A DNA stretch of 64,000 nucleotides from Flavobacteriaceae bacterium. Lineage in GTDB: Bacteria; Bacteroidota; Bacteroidia; Flavobacteriales; Flavobacteriaceae. Both the position numbers and the translations under genes were made by a program. The notes under the pieces are model-generated. The model had not been told where the DNA came from. It saw only the letters and a program-made list of their open reading frames with translations, and searched no databases. Positions 31,133-41,287 of the stretch are shown piece after piece. The stretch spans positions 1 through 64,000 of the forward strand of contig JAOXRU010000017.1 in NCBI GenBank assembly GCA_025800395.1, in the 5' to 3' direction. Position 1 is the stretch's first letter; each line of letters opens with the position of its first letter.

Positions 31133-31618
31133 ATGGTAGTAGCTTTTGACAATTTACCAGATTATGCTCGTATTTGGATTTATCAATGCAATCGAGCTTT
31201 TACGGATGAGGAATTAAGTGAAGTAAATAATCTTACACAAGAATTTTTAGAAGGGTGGCAGGTGCATGGTAAAAATTTGAAAGCTGCATTCGAATTGCCT
31301 TATAATCGTTTTTTGATCCTAGCTATTGATCAGGATCATCAACCAGCCTCTGGTTGTTCTATAGATGCTTCTGTTGCTTTTATTCAATCTTTAGAAAAAC
31401 GTTTTGATGTGGATCTTCTAGATAAAATGAATGTTACTTTTAAGCAAGGAGAATATATAGCCTATAAAACTTTGTTGGATTTTAAGAAAATGGTTAAAGA
31501 CAAAGCAGTTTCTCCTAATACTATAGTGTTTAATAATTTGGTTACCACTAAGGGTGAATATTGTGAAAATTGGGAAATTCCCGCCAAAAATAGTTGGCAT
31601 CAACGATTTTTAAAGTAA
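31133..31618 (+). CDS. Conserved uncharacterised protein
   Basis: 161-aa ORF starting 3 nt after the HdrB-like gene; FLILAIDQDHQPASGCSIDASVAFIQSLEK; no P-loop or ABC signature. Confidence 0.7.
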   Translation: MVVAFDNLPDYARIWIYQCNRAFTDEELSEVNNLTQEFLEGWQVHGKNLKAAFELPYNRFLILAIDQDHQPASGCSIDASVAFIQSLEKRFDVDLLDKMNVTFKQGEYIAYKTLLDFKKMVKDKAVSPNTIVFNNLVTTKGEYCENWEIPAKNSWHQRFLK

Positions 31619-31672
31619 TTGATCTATTTATAATAAGGAATTTGTGAAATATGTTGCACGATTCTTGTATTA

Positions 31673-34309
31673 TTGATCCACAAATTTTATTGCATGCTTA
31701 GGGAAAAGCTTTATCCTACATATTGCTGGGTATTTGTACTTTTATTTATGGTACAATTGCCAATCTATGCTATGGATTTCTTGGGTTATAGGGCTTCGAA
31801 TTGGTATAAAAGTCTTTCCGATAAAGAAAGAATTCGTCAGGTTTTGGTATATTATGCAGATGTTTCTGGTTCTGAGGCGTTATTCAATTATGCCGATGTA
31901 GGTGCAATTCTGTATCCAGAGTCCATTGACTTGAAACTTCCAAAACATCCAAATGACAGTATTAGTCCGCTCATTATGTTGCGATCGGGTATCTTATTTC
32001 AAGATTATCAAAACACACAGAATATTGGATTATTGCAACATATAGATAATGCCAATCTATTGTTCCAGTTGGGACGACAAAAAGGTTTGTATTATAAAAG
32101 TGCTGGATTATCGCAGCTCTTTGTTACACAAGCCAAAGTGCATCCGAGTCTTTTGGAGAGCATAAACCCACAACAAAGGGCTTATTATGAAGGGTTGGAG
32201 AGTAGTGAAATCTTTTTTGACGCAACTGGTGCGCCAAGCGCTAATACCCTTTTGTTTCCCGAACGAGACCTGAACTCCGATGCTTTGCATAGGGCGATAC
32301 AGGAAAAAGATAGATTGTTGTTTTTCAAAAACACCCAAGGTGGTTTTGATAAATTGTTAGCGGCCAGAATAACTGCTTTACAGAGAGGGGCAGACATGAT
32401 ATGGGTGCGCCGAGATATAGAGAGATTGGTGGAGGGCTTGCATGATGCTTTAAAAGAAGGCACTTGGTCTAGGAATAGGATGCGCAACAGTGTGATGAAA
32501 GTTTTGAAACACAAACTAAAACAAATGGAAAAGGGATCCGTAAAAATTCATCCACATAAGCTAATGGCTGTGCAGCAAACCATCGCTGAAAAATCGCTTC
32601 GTCTTATCAAAAACAAAGCCCAAGTTTTACCGTTCAAAAATCTAGAAAACAAAAGGATTGCCTATGTGCCATTTGGAAATGAATCTGGAAATACGTTTTT
32701 TGAAGGTATCAACCAATATACACAAGTAAAAAAGATCGTTCGATATACCGAAGAATCTTTAAAAACAAATTTGATCGATAGAAATATAGTTCTTGTGGGC
32801 TTGCATCAGCGGTTTTCAGATAACGGAAAATATTTTTCTGAGGCGGAGAAGTCTTGGTTGTATCAATTATCACAAAATAAGCAATTGGTTTTGGTGTTGT
32901 TTACCAATTCAAAAGTGTTGGAAGAATTAGAACACCCGCAATTGATAGATGCGGTGGTCGTAGGACATATCAATCATCATTTGGTGCAAAAAGTTGCATC
33001 TCAAGCATTGTTTGGAGGGATCCAATTGGAAGAGTCCATCGTTTCGGGTAGGTTGCCAAGGGAGAAAGAAAACGTTTTTGGTAGCAACAATACCCATTTA
33101 AAAAGATTGGGTTATGCCTTTCCCGAATCGGTAGGTATGGATAGCTATCGATTGCTTGCCATCGATAGCCTGATGCGTGAAGCTATAGATAGTCTGGCAA
33201 TTCCGGGAGGGCAAATAGTAGTTGGCCGAAAAGGAAAAATAGTGTACGAAAAGAGTTTTGGATACCATACCTACGAAAAAACTTTTCCAGTACGCAACAA
33301 TAATTTGTATGATTTGGCTTCTTTGACCAAAATATTAGCAACGCTCCCCTTGGTGATGCAATTGGAAGAATGGGGGCAAATTGATTTGCAACAAAATTTT
33401 GGTCAATTGCTCCCAGAATTACAAGATAAAGAGATTGGCAAGGTAAAATTGTTGGATGCCTTGGCGCATTATGGTCGGATGCCAGCATGGATTCCATTCT
33501 ATTTTAAAACTTTGGATAGTGTTGGGAAACCTTCCCCAGATTATTATAGGAGAAAAGCAAATTCTACATATAATATAGAGGTGCATAAAAACCTGTATAT
33601 GCGCAAGGATTATAGAGATTCTATGTATTTGAGAATAGATACCACTAAGCTCAAAAAACGCCTTCGCTATCGTTATAGCGATTTGACTTATTATATTCTA
33701 AAGCGGACTGTGGAACGCAAATACCAAAAACGAATGGATTTGGTTTTGGAAAAGGAATTTTACCGTCCTCTGGGTATGACATATACCACATATAATCCAT
33801 TGCGAAAATTTAACAAATCCTTGATAGTTCCTTCAGAAAAGGATACTTACTTTAGACATGATGTTTTACAAGGTTATGTGCATGATATGGGGGCAGCCAT
33901 GTTGGGAGGTGTAGGAGGTCATGCAGGTTTGTTTGCCAATGCCAACGATGTTGCGAAGATCATGCAGATGTATTTACAAAAAGGCAATTATGGCGGTAAG
34001 CAATTGCTACAAAGTTCGACTATAGATGTGTTTAACAATTGTTATTTTTGTAAAAAGCAGGTTAGAAGAGGGTTAGGTTTTGATAAACCCCAATTGGGTG
34101 CACATGGACCAACATGTGGATGTGCATCTCCTTCGAGTTTTGGACACAGTGGTTTTACGGGAACTTTTGTATGGGCAGACCCAGAAGAAGAGATTGTATA
34201 TGTATTTTTGTCTAATCGAACGTATCCTTCTGCAAATAATAAGAAATTACAGCACTTAGATACTAGAGCAAAAATACAAGAGGTAATCTACAGTGCCATT
34301 ATGAATTAA
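31673..34309 (+). CDS. Degenerate GH3 N-terminal domain fused to class C beta-lactamase-type serine hydrolase
   Basis: N-terminal half ends in GH3-like ITALQRGADMIWVRRDIERLVEGLHDALKEG; C-terminal half has SLTK (SxxK), YSD and HSG motifs of a serine hydrolase. Confidence 0.78.
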   Translation: MIHKFYCMLREKLYPTYCWVFVLLFMVQLPIYAMDFLGYRASNWYKSLSDKERIRQVLVYYADVSGSEALFNYADVGAILYPESIDLKLPKHPNDSISPLIMLRSGILFQDYQNTQNIGLLQHIDNANLLFQLGRQKGLYYKSAGLSQLFVTQAKVHPSLLESINPQQRAYYEGLESSEIFFDATGAPSANTLLFPERDLNSDALHRAIQEKDRLLFFKNTQGGFDKLLAARITALQRGADMIWVRRDIERLVEGLHDALKEGTWSRNRMRNSVMKVLKHKLKQMEKGSVKIHPHKLMAVQQTIAEKSLRLIKNKAQVLPFKNLENKRIAYVPFGNESGNTFFEGINQYTQVKKIVRYTEESLKTNLIDRNIVLVGLHQRFSDNGKYFSEAEKSWLYQLSQNKQLVLVLFTNSKVLEELEHPQLIDAVVVGHINHHLVQKVASQALFGGIQLEESIVSGRLPREKENVFGSNNTHLKRLGYAFPESVGMDSYRLLAIDSLMREAIDSLAIPGGQIVVGRKGKIVYEKSFGYHTYEKTFPVRNNNLYDLASLTKILATLPLVMQLEEWGQIDLQQNFGQLLPELQDKEIGKVKLLDALAHYGRMPAWIPFYFKTLDSVGKPSPDYYRRKANSTYNIEVHKNLYMRKDYRDSMYLRIDTTKLKKRLRYRYSDLTYYILKRTVERKYQKRMDLVLEKEFYRPLGMTYTTYNPLRKFNKSLIVPSEKDTYFRHDVLQGYVHDMGAAMLGGVGGHAGLFANANDVAKIMQMYLQKGNYGGKQLLQSSTIDVFNNCYFCKKQVRRGLGFDKPQLGAHGPTCGCASPSSFGHSGFTGTFVWADPEEEIVYVFLSNRTYPSANNKKLQHLDTRAKIQEVIYSAIMN

Positions 34310-34344
34310 GAAACAAAAACAGTCTGTGAATTTTTTTTTAGGTT

Positions 34345-34377
34345 TTTCAGGCTAAGAAATCCGAAGAAGTAGATTTG
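34345..34377 (+). promoter_or_regulatory. Candidate -33/-7 promoter for bshA (weak -33)
   Basis: TTTC (34345-34348), 21-nt spacer, TAGATTTG (34370-34377); ATG at 34401; the -33 element departs from TTTG. Confidence 0.35.
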
Positions 34378-34400
34378 GGTTTCTATAATAAAAAAAACAC

Positions 34401-35543
34401 ATGAAAATCGCTATTGTATGTTATCCTACTTTTGGAGGTAGTGGGGTAGTGGCTACAGAACTCGGAATTGCATTGGCAGAAAGAGGGCATGAGGTGCACT
34501 TTATTACCTATCAACAACCAGTCCGTTTGGCTTTACTAAGTACGAATATTCACTATCACGAAGTGAGTGTGCCAGAGTATGCTTTGTTTCATTACCAACC
34601 ATATGAGTTGGCTCTATCTAGCAAACTAGTAGATATGGTAAAGTTGTATGGTATAGAACTCTTACACGTACATTATGCCATACCGCATGCCTATGCTGGA
34701 TATATGGCAAAACAGATGCTTAAAGAACAAGGGATTCATATTCCTATGGTAACCACTTTACACGGTACCGATATAACATTGGTGGGAAAGCATCCTTTTT
34801 ATAAGACTGCGGTAAATTTTAGTATCAATCAATCGGATGTAGTTACTTCCGTGTCGCAAAGTTTGAAAGATGATACTTTGGAGTTGTTTGATATTCATAA
34901 GCCTATTTCGGTGATACCCAATTTCATAGAAATAGATCATTATCATAGCAGTTATACCGATTGTCAACGATCTTTGATGGCCGAAGACCATGAGCGAATT
35001 TTGACGCATATTAGTAATTTTAGAAAGGTGAAGCGGATTCCTGATGTGATATCCATTTTCAAAAATGTCTTGGATAAGATGCCAGCAAAGCTTTTGATGG
35101 TTGGCGAAGGACCTGAAAGAGCGTTGGCAGAGGAATTGTGTATGAAGTATGGTATATTAGATAAAGTACTGTTTTTGGGAAAAAGCAACGAAATAGATAA
35201 GATATTGTGTTTTAGTGATTTGTTTTTGTTGCCCTCTCAAGCAGAGAGCTTTGGGTTGGCTGCTTTGGAGGCCATGATTAATCGCACTCCAGTTGTTTCT
35301 TCCAATGCTGGAGGTTTATCGGAGGTGAATATTGAAGGGGAAACAGGTTTTTTGTGTCCTGTAGGCGATGTGCATAGCATGTCAGATAGGGCTATATACC
35401 TATTAGAAGATGACAAGCGATTGGAGAAATTTAAAGAGCAGGCCTATAAACGCGCAGTTTATTTCGATTTGGAGAATATTTTACCTTTGTACGAAGCGGT
35501 ATACAGATCTGCATTGGAAAGTTTTAAATTGGAACAAGTTTAG
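34401..35543 (+). CDS. bshA: N-acetyl-alpha-D-glucosaminyl L-malate synthase BshA (bacillithiol-pathway GT4)
   Basis: MKIAIVCYPTFGGSGVVATELGIALAERGHEVHFIT, LLHVHYAIPHAYAGY, EALFHY-type substrate region, LPSQAESFGLAALEAM. Confidence 0.92.
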   Translation: MKIAIVCYPTFGGSGVVATELGIALAERGHEVHFITYQQPVRLALLSTNIHYHEVSVPEYALFHYQPYELALSSKLVDMVKLYGIELLHVHYAIPHAYAGYMAKQMLKEQGIHIPMVTTLHGTDITLVGKHPFYKTAVNFSINQSDVVTSVSQSLKDDTLELFDIHKPISVIPNFIEIDHYHSSYTDCQRSLMAEDHERILTHISNFRKVKRIPDVISIFKNVLDKMPAKLLMVGEGPERALAEELCMKYGILDKVLFLGKSNEIDKILCFSDLFLLPSQAESFGLAALEAMINRTPVVSSNAGGLSEVNIEGETGFLCPVGDVHSMSDRAIYLLEDDKRLEKFKEQAYKRAVYFDLENILPLYEAVYRSALESFKLEQV

Positions 35544-35593
35544 GATACTAAGTGTAAAAAACGAACGTTTAACCTAGAGATGAAGCATACGAT

Positions 35594-36040
35594 ATGAAAC
35601 CGTTTAAATTAACCTTTTTGTGTTTACTGGTCTTTATTGTTGGAAGGACAGTAAGCTTAGCGCAAGATTATCCTTATAAAGAAATTCTGCAAAATCAATA
35701 TGGTGGACCAGAAACACCTCAGTTACATATCGTAAAAGAACCAAAATCGGTGCAAAAGTTTTATGCTTTTATAAACAAAACTAGAAAACCTGGATTTGCT
35801 TTGCCGAAAATTGATTTTGAAAAAGAAACTTTACTCATTTTATGTTTAGGTGAAAAACGAAGTGGCGGCTTTCAAATTGGAATCGATCATATAGAAGAGA
35901 CCCCTGATCAGATTGTTGTTTTTGTAAAAGAAGAATCGCCCCAAGGGGATATGGTTTCTACCGTTATTATGAGACCGTTCTATATTGCTAAAATAAAGAA
36001 TACCAAAAAAGAAATCACATTTAAGCGAATGAAGATTTGA
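35594..36040 (+). CDS. PrcB C-terminal domain-like secreted protein
   Basis: Signal peptide, then DFEKETLLILCLGEKRSGGFQIGIDHIEETPDQIVVFVKEESP. Confidence 0.65.
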   Translation: MKPFKLTFLCLLVFIVGRTVSLAQDYPYKEILQNQYGGPETPQLHIVKEPKSVQKFYAFINKTRKPGFALPKIDFEKETLLILCLGEKRSGGFQIGIDHIEETPDQIVVFVKEESPQGDMVSTVIMRPFYIAKIKNTKKEITFKRMKI

Positions 36041-36112
36041 TCTAAAGAAGATAGTCTATATTTTGGTAAAAAGGTTTTCTGTCGAATATTCTTATCGCTT
36101 CAACCGTTAAGT

Positions 36113-36144
36113 TTTGAATCAATAATTGGAGGAAATTATCTTTG
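36113..36144 (+). promoter_or_regulatory. Candidate Bacteroidota-type promoter for the OmpA-family gene
   Basis: TTTG (36113-36116), 20-nt spacer, TATCTTTG (36137-36144); ATG at 36177. Confidence 0.6.
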
Positions 36145-36176
36145 AACGGATTGATAATAGTAACTCCAAATAGAAC

Positions 36177-37325
36177 ATGAAATTTCAAAACTTTCTTGTT
36201 TTGTGTCTGCTGATTAGCGCAAATGCCATGGCACAAAACGGTATCCCCAAACATGTATTAACAAAAGATAGTATAATAAATAGCTATACCAAATTAGGCT
36301 TAGGTGTGCATATAATAGATCGGTCTGGAAAAGACTTGGGTTTTTACGATAGTGACCAGTCATGGCACATTAATGGTTCTTCCTGGCGAGCGTCCTATGG
36401 AAAATACTATGACAACAACTTTGGTTTGGAGGTCGTAGGTAGCTTCGGTAGATTTACTGGAGTCAATGATGCATTGAACGACAAAACCTTTTTTGGATTG
36501 GATCTTCATGGGATATATAATTTGCAAGAGGATTTGGGTCTGAATCAATGGTTGGATCCTTTTTTAGGTCTTGGTGCAGGTTATTCTGAATTTGACAAAA
36601 TCGCCAAATTTTCTCTAAATACGACAGTTGGATTGCGATTGTGGATTACCCAAAGAATTGGAGTGGAATTGAGTACCAATGGTAAATGGGCAATAAATAA
36701 GGATGCTACCAACTATATGCAGCATGCGGCAGGTTTGGTGTATCGTTTTAAAATGAAAAAATCCTTGTCGGTCGAAGCGGAGGAGGCATTAGAAAAATTA
36801 AAAATCTTCGAAAAAGAGAACCGACGTAAGCATGATTCTATATCAGATTCTGAACGATTAGAAGCCTTAGAAGATATAGCGGAAGACGCGGCGGTTTTGG
36901 CGGCTGAAAAAGAAAAGGAAAAAGAAGCCTTGGCTAAAGAAACTAGAAGGAAAGATGAAATTAAAAAATCCATTACAAATAGCGGACTGGTGTATTTTGA
37001 GTTTGATGGAATCGAGCTCGATAAGGCTTCCAAAGATGTATTAGAGAAGCTTGCTAGGGTGCTGCAGAATCACCCGGAAGTTCAGTTGGGTGTTTTTGCC
37101 TATGCCGACAGTAGAGGTACCGATGCATACAATTTGGCTCTTAGCCAAAAGAGAGCACAGAAAGTAGCAAACTATTTGACGCAGCTTGGGATACCTTCGA
37201 ATAGAATCACTGCAAAAGGTAAAGGAGAAACAAGTATATTGAACGAATGTACAAATTCAGTAGCCTGCTCGGCTGCTGCACATAAAATTAACAGAAGAAC
37301 AGAATTTGTGGTGATACAATTCTAA
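36177..37325 (+). CDS. OmpA family outer-membrane protein
   Basis: Beta-barrel-like N-terminus, Lys/Glu-rich linker, C-terminal OmpA domain VYFEFDGIELDKASKDVLEKLARVLQNHPEVQLGVFAYADSRGTDAYNLALSQKRAQKVANYL. Confidence 0.93.
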   Translation: MKFQNFLVLCLLISANAMAQNGIPKHVLTKDSIINSYTKLGLGVHIIDRSGKDLGFYDSDQSWHINGSSWRASYGKYYDNNFGLEVVGSFGRFTGVNDALNDKTFFGLDLHGIYNLQEDLGLNQWLDPFLGLGAGYSEFDKIAKFSLNTTVGLRLWITQRIGVELSTNGKWAINKDATNYMQHAAGLVYRFKMKKSLSVEAEEALEKLKIFEKENRRKHDSISDSERLEALEDIAEDAAVLAAEKEKEKEALAKETRRKDEIKKSITNSGLVYFEFDGIELDKASKDVLEKLARVLQNHPEVQLGVFAYADSRGTDAYNLALSQKRAQKVANYLTQLGIPSNRITAKGKGETSILNECTNSVACSAAAHKINRRTEFVVIQF

Positions 37326-37347
37326 TTCTTCAAAGACTAAACTAAGT

Positions 37348-38781
37348 ATGTTATTTAATTCCCTTGAATTTGCAATTTTTCTACCCTTGGTATTTGGGTT
37401 ATATTGGTTTTTGTTGCAAGGGCATCTGCGTATGCAGAATTTCCTGATTGTATTGGCGAGTTACCTTTTCTACGGATATTGGGACTGGCGTTTTCTGGGG
37501 CTGATTATTTTTAGTACAGTACTCGATTATACGGTTGGCGTGCTATTGGATAAAACGGAGGATACCTATAGGCGCAAACTATTGCTTTGGGTGAGTATAG
37601 TGGTAAATTTAGGTTTTTTAGGTTTCTTTAAATATTATAATTTCTTTGTAAATAGCTTTATTGATGCTTTTGCAAGTTTAGGAATTCATTTGGAAGGTAG
37701 TACCCTTAAGATCATTTTACCAGTAGGTATTAGCTTTTATACTTTTCAAACCTTATCCTATACAATAGATGTCTATCGCAAACAATTGAAACCAACCAAA
37801 GATTTTGTGGCATTCGCGGCTTTTGTTAGTTTCTTTCCACAGCTGGTAGCTGGCCCTATAGAACGCGCATCTCATTTGTTACCTCAATTTTATGTGAAAA
37901 GAAAATTTGATGTTACAAAAGCTAAAGACGGATTGCGTCAAATCTTGTGGGGCTTGTTTAAAAAAATAGTCATTGCAGATAATTTTGCTAAATACGCCAA
38001 TATCATTTTCAATGATTCGGATTCGTATAATGGTGCAACCTTATGGTTGGGAGTGATTTGTTTTGGTTTTCAAATTTATGGTGACTTTAGTGGCTATTCG
38101 GATATTGCTATCGGAACTGCGCGTTTGTTTGGTTTTGATCTTAAACAAAACTTTGCCTTCCCGTATTTCTCTAGAGATATAGCAGAATTTTGGAGAAGAT
38201 GGCATATTTCCTTATCGAGTTGGTTTAGAGATTATCTTTATATCCCATTGGGAGGAAGCCGTGGAGGACTCAATATGAAAATCCGCAATACCTTCATCAT
38301 TTTTGTGGTAAGTGGGTTTTGGCATGGTGCCAATTGGACCTATTTGATATGGGGGGCTTTGAATGCCATCTACTTTTTGCCCCTACTATTGTCAAAAACA
38401 AATCGTGTGCATACCGATTTGGTTGCCGAAGGCAAATGGTTTCCTTCTTGGAAAGAAATAGGAAAAATTTTGTGGACCAATATATTGGTGTTATTTGCTT
38501 GGGCATTTTTTAGAGCCAAAAATATGGAACATGCTTTACAATATACTTCGGATATGTTTTTGAAAATCGGTGAAGGCTTACCAGAAATTTGGCCACAAAC
38601 GGAGTTTATACTAGGAATTTCATTCTTGTTGGTGGAATGGATGGGAAGAAGTAGCAAATTTGGAATAGAGGCCATAGTGAGATTTCCTGCTTGGATGCGA
38701 TGGAGTTTCTATTTGGGAATCATTGTATTACTATTTGTATTTACAGGAGAAGAACAACAGTTTATATATTTTCAATTTTAG
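37348..38781 (+). CDS. MBOAT family O-acyltransferase (AlgI/PatA-like), copy 1
   Basis: SLEFAIFLPLVFGLYW, ILPVGISFYTFQTLSYTIDVYR, FFPQLVAGPIERA, FGFQIYGDFSGYSDIAIG, EFWRRWHISLSSWFRDYLYIPLGGSR, SGFWHGANWTYLIWG. Confidence 0.96.
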   Translation: MLFNSLEFAIFLPLVFGLYWFLLQGHLRMQNFLIVLASYLFYGYWDWRFLGLIIFSTVLDYTVGVLLDKTEDTYRRKLLLWVSIVVNLGFLGFFKYYNFFVNSFIDAFASLGIHLEGSTLKIILPVGISFYTFQTLSYTIDVYRKQLKPTKDFVAFAAFVSFFPQLVAGPIERASHLLPQFYVKRKFDVTKAKDGLRQILWGLFKKIVIADNFAKYANIIFNDSDSYNGATLWLGVICFGFQIYGDFSGYSDIAIGTARLFGFDLKQNFAFPYFSRDIAEFWRRWHISLSSWFRDYLYIPLGGSRGGLNMKIRNTFIIFVVSGFWHGANWTYLIWGALNAIYFLPLLLSKTNRVHTDLVAEGKWFPSWKEIGKILWTNILVLFAWAFFRAKNMEHALQYTSDMFLKIGEGLPEIWPQTEFILGISFLLVEWMGRSSKFGIEAIVRFPAWMRWSFYLGIIVLLFVFTGEEQQFIYFQF

Positions 38782-38784
38782 GTT

Positions 38785-39711
38785 ATGTCAGGATTTTTAA
38801 AGCGCCTTGTCGCATTTGTAATAGTGGGATTGCTTTTAGGGGAGATCGTATCTAGGGTTCTAGTGCTCAATTCGGATGTACCCAGAAGAGAAATAAACCA
38901 ATATGGTATCCAGTCTTATATCCCCAATCAGAAAGGAGATTTCAAGGGAGGTGCGCACCAATGGCAAATCAATCAGACTGGTTGGCCAGGACCGATGCCT
39001 GATAGTTTTGATAATGTGGTTACCATATTGGGAGATAGTTTTATAGAAAACTTTATGAGCCCAGATTCGCATCATCAAAATAGTTTGATGAAAAAGGAAT
39101 TTCCCAATTATAATTTTTATGAAGCTGCACGCTCTGGGGTGTCTTTTATAGAGGCAATGGAGATAAGTAAACAATTGGATAGCTTGCAACCGAAAATGCA
39201 AATCATTCACTTGCACGACTCTGATTTGAGAGAGAGTATAGTGCAAATACAAGCCCTGTCGGATATCACTCAAGTTGATTTGGAATCACAAAAAATTGTA
39301 TTCGGTGAGATGAAACGACCTGGTTTAAAATTGGTTTTGTATAATTGGAAATTTGCATACTATTTGTTTAATCGTTTTTCTCCCAGTTTTATTCGGATGA
39401 TACATCCCAAACCAAAAGAAGCAGAGAATAAAAAAGTATCAGACCCCGATTTTTTACCACAGTATGAAGCTTTGTTTCGCTATACCAAATCCAATTATAA
39501 AATAGCGGATAAACTCTTGGTGTTTCGACCCGAATCGGATTCAAAAATTGTGGATTTGGCAACAAGAATGGGCTTTCGTACCATATGGTTGGATTCCAAA
39601 GGAGACCCATCATGGACATTTGACTACGATCACCATTGGACTAGTTTTGGGCATGAAAGAGTAGCATTGCAGCTTTCTAATGAAATAAAAAAGAGAAAGT
39701 TATTAAACTAA
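38785..39711 (+). CDS. SGNH-like membrane-anchored protein, candidate acetyltransferase partner of MBOAT 1
   Basis: N-terminal TM; ILGDSFIENFM (block-I GDS) and DYDHHWTSFGH (DxxH-like); 3 nt after MBOAT 1. Confidence 0.7.
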   Translation: MSGFLKRLVAFVIVGLLLGEIVSRVLVLNSDVPRREINQYGIQSYIPNQKGDFKGGAHQWQINQTGWPGPMPDSFDNVVTILGDSFIENFMSPDSHHQNSLMKKEFPNYNFYEAARSGVSFIEAMEISKQLDSLQPKMQIIHLHDSDLRESIVQIQALSDITQVDLESQKIVFGEMKRPGLKLVLYNWKFAYYLFNRFSPSFIRMIHPKPKEAENKKVSDPDFLPQYEALFRYTKSNYKIADKLLVFRPESDSKIVDLATRMGFRTIWLDSKGDPSWTFDYDHHWTSFGHERVALQLSNEIKKRKLLN

Positions 39712-39755
39712 ATATAGAATTTTATCTAAACTAAAAAACAATTGATCGAATTTAG

Positions 39756-39786
39756 TTGCTGTAGCTTCTGCAAGCAGATAGATTTG
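39756..39786 (+). promoter_or_regulatory. Candidate Bacteroidota-type promoter for the second MBOAT gene
   Basis: TTG (39756-39758), 20-nt spacer, TAGATTTG (39779-39786); ATG at 39828. Confidence 0.5.
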
Positions 39787-39827
39787 TAAGGAACTAAATT
39801 TGAATTTAACCGATTAAACTACTTTTC

Positions 39828-41282
39828 ATGACCTTTAATAGTATAGAATTTTTTATATTTCTACCTGTAGTATTTGTCTTGTATTGGTTTGTTTTTCAAA
39901 GAAAACTTATCGCACAAAACACTTTGGTGTTGGTGGCAAGTTACTTTTTCTACGGTTTGTGGGATTGGCGGTTTCTTTTTTTGATTTTAGCCAGTACTAT
40001 AGTAGATTACTTTGTAGGAATAGAGTTAAAGAAACACGAAGATGACCGCAGGCGTCAAAAGTTTTGGCTTTGGTTGAGTATCCTTTTCAATGTATCTGTT
40101 TTAGGCTTTTTTAAGTATTATAATTTCTTTGCAGATTCGTTTATCGATATGATACATTTGTTTGGATACGATCTGAGCAAAAGCTGGACATTGAATATTA
40201 TCCTACCTGTTGGTATTTCATTTTATACCTTCCAGACGATGTCGTATTCTTTGGATATCTATTATAAACGTCTAGAACCATGCAAGGACTTTTTGTCTTT
40301 TGCTGCCTTCGTTTCCTTTTTTCCCCAATTGGTAGCAGGGCCTATTGAAAGAGCATCTAATTTGTTGCCACAGATTACCAAAACAAGAACTTTCGATCCT
40401 TTACAGTTTAAACAAGGATTGAAACTCATCTTATGGGGATTGTTTAAGAAAATGGTAATCGCAGATGGTATTGCGCCAATGGTGGATGATATTTTTGCCA
40501 ATTATAACGATTATTCGGCTACAACACTGATATTGGGAGCTACTTTATTTAGTTTTCAGGTTTATGGAGATTTTAGTGGTTATAGTGATATAGCAATTGG
40601 AACTTCTAAATTATTTGGTTTTGAATTGATGTCAAATTTCAAATTTCCAAATTTTGCAAGAAATGTTGCCGAATATTGGAATCGTTGGCATATTTCGCTA
40701 TCTACTTGGTGGCGACATTATTTGTATATCCCTTTGGGAGGGTCTCGAGAGGGAAAATGGAAAGCAGTTCGCAATATCACTATCATTTTCTTGGTAAGTG
40801 GATTTTGGCATGGAGCCAACTGGACCTTTATCTTTTGGGGTGCTTTTCATGCCGTAGTGTTTATTCCTGTATTTTTGATGGGGAGAAATACCATTTATAA
40901 AAATAATATCGTTGGAGAAAACACTTTGTTTCCTTCTTTTATAGAAATACTGCAATTGTTTTGGACTTTTAGTTTGATTACTTTTTCGCGTATCTTCTTT
41001 AGATCTCCATCACTAACCGCCTCTTTTGAGTTTATAGAAAAAATGTTTACCGATTTGCGTTATGAGCCCTATGTACACCCTATGGGATACCGTATGGCCG
41101 ACTACTTTATTTTATTGGCATTGTTTGTATTGTATGAGTACCGTATTCGGAAAGATGAACGCAATCCGTTTAAATTCAAATCCAGAGTGGTTCGTTTCTT
41201 TTTGTACACCATTATCATTTTTGCTATCTTATTGTTTTTTGATAGTGGAATCGATCGTTCATTTATTTACTTCCAATTCTAA
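39828..41282 (+). CDS. MBOAT family O-acyltransferase (AlgI/PatA-like), copy 2
   Basis: Same motif series as copy 1: ILPVGISFYTFQTMSYSLDIYY, FFPQLVAGPIERASNLLPQ, EYWNRWHISLSTWWRHYLYIPLGGSR, SGFWHGANWTFIFWG. Confidence 0.96.
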   Translation: MTFNSIEFFIFLPVVFVLYWFVFQRKLIAQNTLVLVASYFFYGLWDWRFLFLILASTIVDYFVGIELKKHEDDRRRQKFWLWLSILFNVSVLGFFKYYNFFADSFIDMIHLFGYDLSKSWTLNIILPVGISFYTFQTMSYSLDIYYKRLEPCKDFLSFAAFVSFFPQLVAGPIERASNLLPQITKTRTFDPLQFKQGLKLILWGLFKKMVIADGIAPMVDDIFANYNDYSATTLILGATLFSFQVYGDFSGYSDIAIGTSKLFGFELMSNFKFPNFARNVAEYWNRWHISLSTWWRHYLYIPLGGSREGKWKAVRNITIIFLVSGFWHGANWTFIFWGAFHAVVFIPVFLMGRNTIYKNNIVGENTLFPSFIEILQLFWTFSLITFSRIFFRSPSLTASFEFIEKMFTDLRYEPYVHPMGYRMADYFILLALFVLYEYRIRKDERNPFKFKSRVVRFFLYTIIIFAILLFFDSGIDRSFIYFQF

Positions 41283-41287
41283 TCGTT

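Noticed and set aside
31133-31618. Possible ABC transporter ATPase annotation for the 161-aa protein
   Set aside because: No Walker A, Walker B or ABC signature motif in the translation, so left as uncharacterised.
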